The notes under the pieces: generated by a model
What the model saw: the letters and a program-made list of their open reading frames with translations, nothing else
What the model was told of the DNA's origin: nothing
Databases searched by the model: none
Source of the DNA: Comamonadaceae bacterium
GTDB taxonomy: Bacteria; Pseudomonadota; Gammaproteobacteria; Burkholderiales; Burkholderiaceae_C
Reading direction: 5' to 3'
Length of the DNA stretch: 64,000 nt
Assembly: GCA_007280205.1 (NCBI GenBank)
Contig: QYPX01000059.1
Span: forward strand, 35,030-99,029
Part shown: positions 58,360 through 64,000 of the stretch, piece after piece
Layout: each line of letters opens with the position of its first letter
How positions within the stretch are numbered: position 1 is the stretch's first letter
Translations under genes and position numbers: made by a program

Positions 58360-58401
58360 AGTCTTGTTGGTTGGAATCACTTCGGTGATGGAAAGGAAGA
58401 A

Positions 58402-60159
58402 ATGGAAATAGTCAATACCGATGTCGTCATCATTGGTGCGGGGGGCGCGGGTTTGCGCGCCGCCATCGCGCTGGCCGAGACCGACCCGAAGCTGAGCGTG
58501 GCCTTGATCTCCAAGGTCTACCCGATGCGCAGCCACACCTGCGCGGCTGAAGGCGGCGCCGCTGGCGTCATCAAGAAGGACGACAGTTTTGACCTGCACT
58601 TTGACGACACCGTGGGCGGTGGCGACTGGCTGTCGGATCAGGACTGTGTTGAGTACTTCGTGCACGAAGCACCGAAGGAACTGACGCAGCTCGAACACTG
58701 GGGTTGCCCCTGGAACCGCGAGGCGGATGGCTCGGTCGCCGTGCGCCCCTTTGGCGGCATGAAGAAGCAGCGCACCTGGTTTGCCGCTGACAAGTCCGGC
58801 TTTCACATTCTGCATACGCTGTTCCAGACGACGCTGCAGTTCCCCTCGATTCAGCGTTTTGACGAGTACTTTGCGCTCGATCTGCTGGTCGATGACGGTC
58901 GCTGCCAGGGCGTCACGGCGATGGAAATGCGCAGCGGCATGATCAAACAGTTCCACGCCAAGTCGGTCATTATTTGCGGTGGCGGTGCCGGGCGCATGTT
59001 CCCCTTCAGCACCAACGGCGCCATCAAGACTGGTGACGGCATGGCACTGGCTTACCGCGCCGGTGTGCCACTGAAAGACATGGAGTTTGTGCAGTACCAC
59101 CCAACCGGTCTGCCCAATACCGGCAGTCTGCTGACCGAAGCCTGCCGCGGTGAAGGCGGCGTGCTGCTCAACAAGAACGGCCGGCGCTACCTGCAGGACT
59201 ACGGCATGGGCCCGGAAACGCCACTGGGCAAACCGCAACTCAAGACCATGGAACTGGGCCCGCGCGACCGCGTCAGCCAGGCCTACTGGCACGAACTGCA
59301 AAAGGGCAACACCGTGACGACGCCGTGGGGCGAGTGCGTGATGCTTGATATGCGCCACCTCGGTGAAAAATACATCGACGAGCGTCTGCCGCTGGTGCGC
59401 GAACTTGGTATCGCCTACCTCGGTGTGGACATCGCCAAGGAAGCGATCCCGATCCGGCCCGTGGTGCACTACATGATGGGTGGCATCTCCACCAATACCA
59501 AAGCCGCGACGCAACTGCCGGGGCTCTTTGCCGCTGGCGAATGCGCCTGCGTCAGTCTGAACGGTGCCAACCGCCTGGGCTCCAATTCGCTGGTCGAGTT
59601 GCTGGTCTTCGGCAAGAGCGCTGCGCTGTCGGCCATTGCCCACATGCAAGGTCTGCCCAAGCCCAATACGGCAGCGCTGCAGGCGCGCGCCAACGAGTCG
59701 CAGGCGCGTGTGCGCGAACTGTTCTCGCGCACCGACGGCACCGAATCGATGTCCGGTTTGCGCAAGGAAATGATGGACACGATGGAGAAGAACGCCGGCC
59801 TGTACCGCGAAGAAATCGGTCTGAAGGAAGCGGTTGCCAAGCTCGCCGAGCTGCGCCAGCGCTACAACAAGATCGTGCTGCACGACAAGAGCAACGTTTT
59901 CAACACCGACCTGTTCCAGGTGCTCGAACTTGGCTCCATGCTCGACTGCGCCGAGGCCCTGGCCGTCAGCGCGCTGGCACGCAAGGAATCACGCGGCGCA
60001 CACCAGCGTCTGGACTACGTCGAGCGCGACGACCAGACCTTCCTGCGTCACAGCATGGCCTTCTACCAGGGCCTGAACCCGCCGCGTCTGGACTATCTGG
60101 ATGTGGTCATTACCAAATCGCCACCGGGTGTGCGTGACTACTCGGGAGACCACAAATGA
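58402..60159 (+). CDS. frdA: Fumarate reductase/succinate dehydrogenase flavoprotein subunit
   Basis: 585 aa; VVIIGAGGAGLRAAIAL, RSHTCAAEGGAAGV (covalent FAD His region), HPTGLPNTGSLLTEACRGEGG; followed by frdBCD. Confidence 0.95.
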   Translation: MEIVNTDVVIIGAGGAGLRAAIALAETDPKLSVALISKVYPMRSHTCAAEGGAAGVIKKDDSFDLHFDDTVGGGDWLSDQDCVEYFVHEAPKELTQLEHWGCPWNREADGSVAVRPFGGMKKQRTWFAADKSGFHILHTLFQTTLQFPSIQRFDEYFALDLLVDDGRCQGVTAMEMRSGMIKQFHAKSVIICGGGAGRMFPFSTNGAIKTGDGMALAYRAGVPLKDMEFVQYHPTGLPNTGSLLTEACRGEGGVLLNKNGRRYLQDYGMGPETPLGKPQLKTMELGPRDRVSQAYWHELQKGNTVTTPWGECVMLDMRHLGEKYIDERLPLVRELGIAYLGVDIAKEAIPIRPVVHYMMGGISTNTKAATQLPGLFAAGECACVSLNGANRLGSNSLVELLVFGKSAALSAIAHMQGLPKPNTAALQARANESQARVRELFSRTDGTESMSGLRKEMMDTMEKNAGLYREEIGLKEAVAKLAELRQRYNKIVLHDKSNVFNTDLFQVLELGSMLDCAEALAVSALARKESRGAHQRLDYVERDDQTFLRHSMAFYQGLNPPRLDYLDVVITKSPPGVRDYSGDHK

Positions 60160-60908
60160 CACAGCTAAAAAAGAGGATGGTTCAGCTCGAAGTGCTGCGC
60201 TATGACCCCGAAAAAGACAAAGAACCGCGTTTCCAGAGCTACACGGTTGAGTGCAACGAAGAGTGGGTGGTGCTGGACGCGCTGACGGCCGTCAAGGAAA
60301 CCATAGACCCGACGCTGAACTTCCGCTGGTCCTGCCACATGGCGGTCTGTGGCAGCTGCGGCATGATGGTCAACGGTGAGCCCAAACTCTCCTGCCACGC
60401 CTTCCTGCGCTCCTACGAGGGCGTGATCCGGGTCGAGCCGCTCGCCAACTTCCCGATCGAGCGCGATCTGGTCACGGTGGCAGACGACTTCATTGACAAG
60501 CTCAAGCGCGTCAAGCCCTATCTGATCCCCAAGGAAAAGAAGAGCATCGCCGAGGGCGAGTACAAGCAGACGCCGGCGCAGCTGATGAAGTACCGCCAGT
60601 TCTCGATGTGCATCAACTGCATGCTGTGCTACGCCGCCTGCCCTGAATATGGCTTGCAGCCCAAGTTCATCGGTCCGGCAGCGATCACGCTGGCGCACCG
60701 CTACAACCAGGACTCGCGCGACGGTGGTCGCGATGAGCGCCAGGAAGTCATTGCGACCAACGAAGGCGTCTGGGAATGCTCGTTTGTCGGCGCCTGCTCC
60801 GAAGTGTGCCCGAAGGCCGTCGATCCGGCCAGCGCATTGCAGCAGGTCAAGGTTGCCAGCACCATCGACTGGTTCAAGGAACATCTGTTACCCGGAGGCG
60901 CAAAATGA
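60156..60908 (+). CDS. frdB: Fumarate reductase iron-sulfur subunit
   Basis: CHMAVCGSCGMMVNGEPKLSC (2Fe-2S), CINCMLCYAACP, CSEVCPKAVDP. Confidence 0.95.
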   Translation: MTQLKKRMVQLEVLRYDPEKDKEPRFQSYTVECNEEWVVLDALTAVKETIDPTLNFRWSCHMAVCGSCGMMVNGEPKLSCHAFLRSYEGVIRVEPLANFPIERDLVTVADDFIDKLKRVKPYLIPKEKKSIAEGEYKQTPAQLMKYRQFSMCINCMLCYAACPEYGLQPKFIGPAAITLAHRYNQDSRDGGRDERQEVIATNEGVWECSFVGACSEVCPKAVDPASALQQVKVASTIDWFKEHLLPGGAK

Positions 60909-61297
60909 GCCGCAAACCTTTTGTTCGCGAGGTCTCCAAGACCGGCTGGTACTTGAAGCATCCGCGCTATATGCGCTATATGTCGCGCGAAGTCACCTGC
61001 ATCCCGATCGGCGCTTTTGCGCTGCTGCTGGTCTGCGCGGTCGAGCGTCTGTCCCAAGGACAGCAAGCCTGGGACGCTTTCACTGCAGCCCTCAAGGGCC
61101 CCTGGAGTTTTCTGGGCATGGCGGTGATCCTGGCTTTCGCCACCTACAACGCAACCAACTGGTTTAACGTGACGCCCAAGGCGATGCCGGTACAAACCGG
61201 CGAAGAATTCCTGGACGGCAAGTACATTGTTGGTGCTCACTACGCGGTTTGGGCTGTAGCCACGCTGGTGGTCTTGTTTTTCGCAGGAGTGCTGTAA
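60905..61297 (+). CDS. frdC: Fumarate reductase membrane anchor subunit C
   Basis: MSRKPFVREVSKTGWYLKHPRYMRYMSREVTCIPIGAF; E. coli FrdC-like start and size. Confidence 0.88.
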   Translation: MSRKPFVREVSKTGWYLKHPRYMRYMSREVTCIPIGAFALLLVCAVERLSQGQQAWDAFTAALKGPWSFLGMAVILAFATYNATNWFNVTPKAMPVQTGEEFLDGKYIVGAHYAVWAVATLVVLFFAGVL

Positions 61298-61299
61298 CC

Positions 61300-61641
61300 A
61301 TGGCCAAGTCGAATAAACCCATCTTCTGGAGCCTGTTTGCTGCCGGCGGTACGCTGGCCGCCTTTCTGGCACCGGTGCTGGCGCTGCTGTTCCTGATGCT
61401 CTCGCTGGGCCACGCGCCCGATCTGCTGAGCTATGCCAAGCTGCACGCTTTTGCCGCCCACTGGTTTGGCAAGCTGTTCCTGCTGGGTGTGATCACGCTC
61501 TTTCTGTGGCATGCGGCGCACCGTCTGCGCGTCACCTTCTTTGACTTCGGGCTGCGCAAGGACTCACTGGTGGCCATCGTGGTCTACCTGGTGGCCGGCA
61601 TTGGCACCATCGTGACGGCCCTGGCGCTGCTGCGCATCTGA
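61300..61641 (+). CDS. frdD: Fumarate reductase membrane anchor subunit D
   Basis: NKPIFWSLFAAGGTLAAFLAPVLALLFL; E. coli FrdD-like. Confidence 0.88.
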   Translation: MAKSNKPIFWSLFAAGGTLAAFLAPVLALLFLMLSLGHAPDLLSYAKLHAFAAHWFGKLFLLGVITLFLWHAAHRLRVTFFDFGLRKDSLVAIVVYLVAGIGTIVTALALLRI

Positions 61642-61690
61642 CCGTTCTGGTTTAAGATAGGCGCATGAACCCGGGCTACTGTGGCCCGGG

Positions 61691-61714
61691 AGCCCCCGTT
61701 GGGGGCTTTTTTTT
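61691..61714 (+). terminator. Rho-independent terminator between frdD and rquA
   Basis: AGCCCCC-GTT-GGGGGCT-TTTTTTT. Confidence 0.85.
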
Positions 61715-61725
61715 AAGGTTTCTTC

Positions 61726-62448
61726 TTGAGCCCCAAAGAATCCGCAGGCGCTGCCAGCGCCGAGTCGAGCCTGTCCCTGGTGCCGGTTCCCAAGTATCTG
61801 CAGGAAACCTATTGGTGGGCCTATGTGCACCCGAACGCAGTGCGTGTTTTCGAGCGCCAGTGGCTGGTCAACCTGATTTTGTGGGGCAACTTTGCGCGAC
61901 TGCGAAATGCCGCACTGGACGAACTCAAGGACGCTTCTGACGGCAAGATCCTGCAAGTGGCCTGCGTCTATGGTGACTTCACCGAACATGTGCTGAACCG
62001 CCTGGGGCCGCAGGGTCATCTGGACGTGATCGATGTGGCGCCGGTCCAGATCAAGAACCTGCACGACAAGTTGCAGGGACGACGCCAGTGGTCGGTGTTG
62101 CGACAGGATTCGACCAACATGCAGTTTGAAGACGCGAGCCGTGACGCGGTGGTGGTCTTCTTCCTGCTGCACGAGCAGCCGCTGGAAGTGCGACGCAAGA
62201 CCGTTGCCGAAGCGCTGCGCATCACGCGGCCCGGCGGCAAACTGGTTTTTGTTGACTACCACCGCCCCAAGGCATGGAGCCCGTTTCGCTACCTGATGGT
62301 GCCGATTCTCAAGACGCTGGAGCCGTTTGCCATGGACCTGTGGCGCAATGACATAAGCACCTGGCTACCGGCCGACTGCCAGATAGCCAAGGTCGAGAAG
62401 CAAACCTACTTTGGTGGGCTCTACCAAAAAGTCGTGATCACACGCTAA
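61726..62448 (+). CDS. rquA: Rhodoquinone biosynthesis methyltransferase-like protein RquA
   Basis: TTG start; VPKYLQETYWWAYVHPNAVRVFERQWLVNLILWGNFARLRNAALDEL and the atypical motif I ILQVACVYGDF, both characteristic of RquA. Confidence 0.88.
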   Translation: MSPKESAGAASAESSLSLVPVPKYLQETYWWAYVHPNAVRVFERQWLVNLILWGNFARLRNAALDELKDASDGKILQVACVYGDFTEHVLNRLGPQGHLDVIDVAPVQIKNLHDKLQGRRQWSVLRQDSTNMQFEDASRDAVVVFFLLHEQPLEVRRKTVAEALRITRPGGKLVFVDYHRPKAWSPFRYLMVPILKTLEPFAMDLWRNDISTWLPADCQIAKVEKQTYFGGLYQKVVITR

Positions 62449-62460
62449 AGGCGGTCATCT

Positions 62461-62580
62461 TTGTCATTGCCACCCTCGTTGTCATTGCGCCCTCGTTGTC
62501 ATTGCGCCCTCGTTGTCATTGCACCCTCGTTGTCATTGCGCCCCCGTTGTCATTGCGCCCTCGTTGTCATTGCGGACTTG
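62461..62580. repeat. 17-bp tandem repeat array (TTGTCATTGCGCCCTCG, 6 units) running into a REP-like arm
   Basis: Units at 62461, 62479, 62496, 62513, 62530, 62547; seventh start continues as ttgtcattgcggacttgatccgcaat. Confidence 0.92.
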
Positions 62581-62643
62581 ATCCGCAATCCAGGCTGCGC
62601 GCTGGAATAGCATAAGGCACTGGATCCCTGGTCGAGCGCGGGA

Positions 62644-62780
62644 TGACAACTCCTTGAGCCCGGGATGACAACTCCTTGAGCCCGGGATGACAACTTTCCA
62701 AGCCCGAGATGACAACTTTCCAAGCCCGAGATGACAACTTTCCAAGCCCGAGATGACAACTCCTGGAGCTCGGGATGACA
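62644..62780. repeat. 22-bp tandem repeat array (TGACAACTYYYYRAGCCCGRGA, 6 units)
   Basis: Units at 62644, 62666, 62688, 62710, 62732, 62754. Confidence 0.92.
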
Positions 62781-62786
62781 GCCCGT

Positions 62787-62963
62787 TCAGGCCACGCGCT
62801 CCAGAACGAGTACGCCAAAGAAACCGAGGCCCGCGAACACCACCCATTTCAGGATCAGCAGACCCCAGCGCTTGTAACGAGGCTCGCCGGTGGTGGTGTA
62901 GAAGAGAAAAGAAACGGCCGCACCGAGCAGCAGCAGGAGAATGAGCCAGCGAAAGAGCAACAT
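62787..62963 (-). CDS. Small two-TM membrane protein (58 aa)
   Basis: MLLFRWLILLLLLGAAVSFLFYTTTGEPRYKRWGLLILKWVVFAGLGFFGVLVLERVA; below the ORF-track length cutoff; directly downstream of lpxC. Confidence 0.75.
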   Translation of the reverse strand: MLLFRWLILLLLLGAAVSFLFYTTTGEPRYKRWGLLILKWVVFAGLGFFGVLVLERVA

Positions 62964-62981
62964 GATGAAATCCGTTTGGTG

Positions 62982-63905
62982 TTACCAGGCCCTGGCCAGT
63001 TGCGCGAAGCCGGTAGGTGCCAGCTTTTCATCCTCAAAGCTCACCACCTCCCAGGCGTCGGTGCGTGCGAGCAGTTCGCGCAACAGCAGGTTGTTCAGCG
63101 CATGACCTGAGCGGAAGGCACTGTAACTGGCCAGTAGCGGCTTGCCGATCAGATAAAGGTCACCCATGGCGTCGAGGATCTTGTGCTTCACAAACTCGTC
63201 GTCATAGCGCAGACCCTCGGCGTTGAGCACCTTGTAGTCATCCATCACGATCGCGTTGTCCAGTCCACCGCCTAGCGCCAGACCGTTGGCGCGCATCATC
63301 TCCACATCCTTGGTGAAACCAAAGGTGCGAGCCCGCGCGATGTCTTTCGAGTAGGAGCCGCTGCTCATGTCGAACACCACGCGCTGGCCGGTTGCATCCA
63401 CCGCCGGATGGTCAAAGTCAATCTCGAAACTGAGCTTGTAACCGTGGTAGGGCTCAAGCCGTGCCCACTTCTGCGCGGCGCCCTGCCCCTCCTTGACCTC
63501 CACCGTCTTGAGCAGTCGAATGAAGCGCCTGGGTGCATTTTGCAGTTCAATGCCAGCACTTTGCAGCAAGAACACAAAAGAAGCCGCCGAGCCATCGAGT
63601 ATCGGGACTTCTTCGGCGTTGATGTCAATGTACATATTGTCAACACCGAGGCCGGCGCAGGCGGACATCAAATGCTCAACGGTATGCACCTTGGCGTTGC
63701 CGTTGGCCAGCGTGGATGCCAGCCGGGTATCTGAAACCGCGGTGGCCGTGGCAACAATATCGACCGGCTCGGGCAGGTCAACCCTGCGGAATACGATGCC
63801 AGTGTCTGGCTGCGCCGGGCGCAGCGTGAGCTCCACACGCTGGCCACTGTGCAGACCGACACCAACGGCGCGGGTCAGGGATTTGAGAGTACGTTGCTTG
63901 AGCAC
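62982..63905 (-). CDS. lpxC: UDP-3-O-acyl-N-acetylglucosamine deacetylase
   Basis: [63 protein letters not shown]. Confidence 0.97.
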   Translation of the reverse strand: MLKQRTLKSLTRAVGVGLHSGQRVELTLRPAQPDTGIVFRRVDLPEPVDIVATATAVSDTRLASTLANGNAKVHTVEHLMSACAGLGVDNMYIDINAEEVPILDGSAASFVFLLQSAGIELQNAPRRFIRLLKTVEVKEGQGAAQKWARLEPYHGYKLSFEIDFDHPAVDATGQRVVFDMSSGSYSKDIARARTFGFTKDVEMMRANGLALGGGLDNAIVMDDYKVLNAEGLRYDDEFVKHKILDAMGDLYLIGKPLLASYSAFRSGHALNNLLLRELLARTDAWEVVSFEDEKLAPTGFAQLARAW

Positions 63906-63934
63906 TGTTGGATTTTACGATTGCCGTTGTCTGT

Positions 63935-64000
63935 CATGCCGGACCTGAGGAGCCTGCCCCGGACTCCGATCCGGGGGCATCCACTGGATCCCGGATCAAG
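63935..64000. repeat. REP-like palindromic element, truncated by the window edge
   Basis: tgtcatgccggacctgaggagcctgccccggactccgatccgggggcatccactggatcccggatcaag; similar arms to 58303..58359. Confidence 0.6.

Noticed and set aside
58306-59883. 525-aa minus ORF opposite frdA
   Set aside because: Antisense shadow of a highly conserved flavoprotein.
62461-62780. Possible CRISPR array
   Set aside because: Repeats of 17 and 22 bp are directly tandem with no unique spacers; related to REP arms instead.
62533-62847. Repeat-containing minus ORFs (104, 69, 83 aa; SSRAWKVVI-type)
   Set aside because: Translations of the tandem repeats in several frames, not proteins.

Overview
The window is a contiguous betaproteobacterial chromosome segment. 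It looks Rhodoferax/Comamonadaceae-like; this is inferred from gene content and protein style, no search was run. From left to right: (1) a minus-strand cellulose operon (DUF3108 - ycbL-like MBL - bcsP-like - bcsQ - bcsA - bcsB - bcsZ - bcsC, with bcsC running off the left edge); (2) a class III cyclase/STAND ATPase/TPR protein, a ccdAB toxin-antitoxin pair, xth/pyrE, gatCAB, mreBCD-mrdA, a GMC oxidoreductase, an enoyl-CoA hydratase and an Mla-type ABC operon; (3) a large extracellular-electron-transfer (EET) island (~31.7-58.3 kb) with a monoheme cytochrome c, five OmcA/MtrC-family decaheme lipoproteins, MtrA, MtrB, a second monoheme cytochrome, two NapC/NirT tetrahemes and a CbcL-like multiheme-c + cytochrome-b protein, about 79 heme-binding motifs by my count (three of them CX3CH); (4) frdABCD followed by rquA (rhodoquinone biosynthesis); (5) REP-like repeats and lpxC. 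The most interesting signals are: an invariant promoter module (FNR-like box, -10-like hexamer, GTAAA-N6-GTAAA) in front of four of the five decaheme paralogs; a 32-bp duplication of the mtrB 3' end bracketing a brnTA cassette, with a third partial copy after an adjacent nucleotidyltransferase gene; secreted helix-hairpin-helix (ComEA-like) proteins interleaved with the decaheme genes; collagen-like Gly-X-Y linkers behind the lipobox of three of these cytochromes; and mosaicism among the paralogs. No tRNA, rRNA, CRISPR or transposase was recognised.
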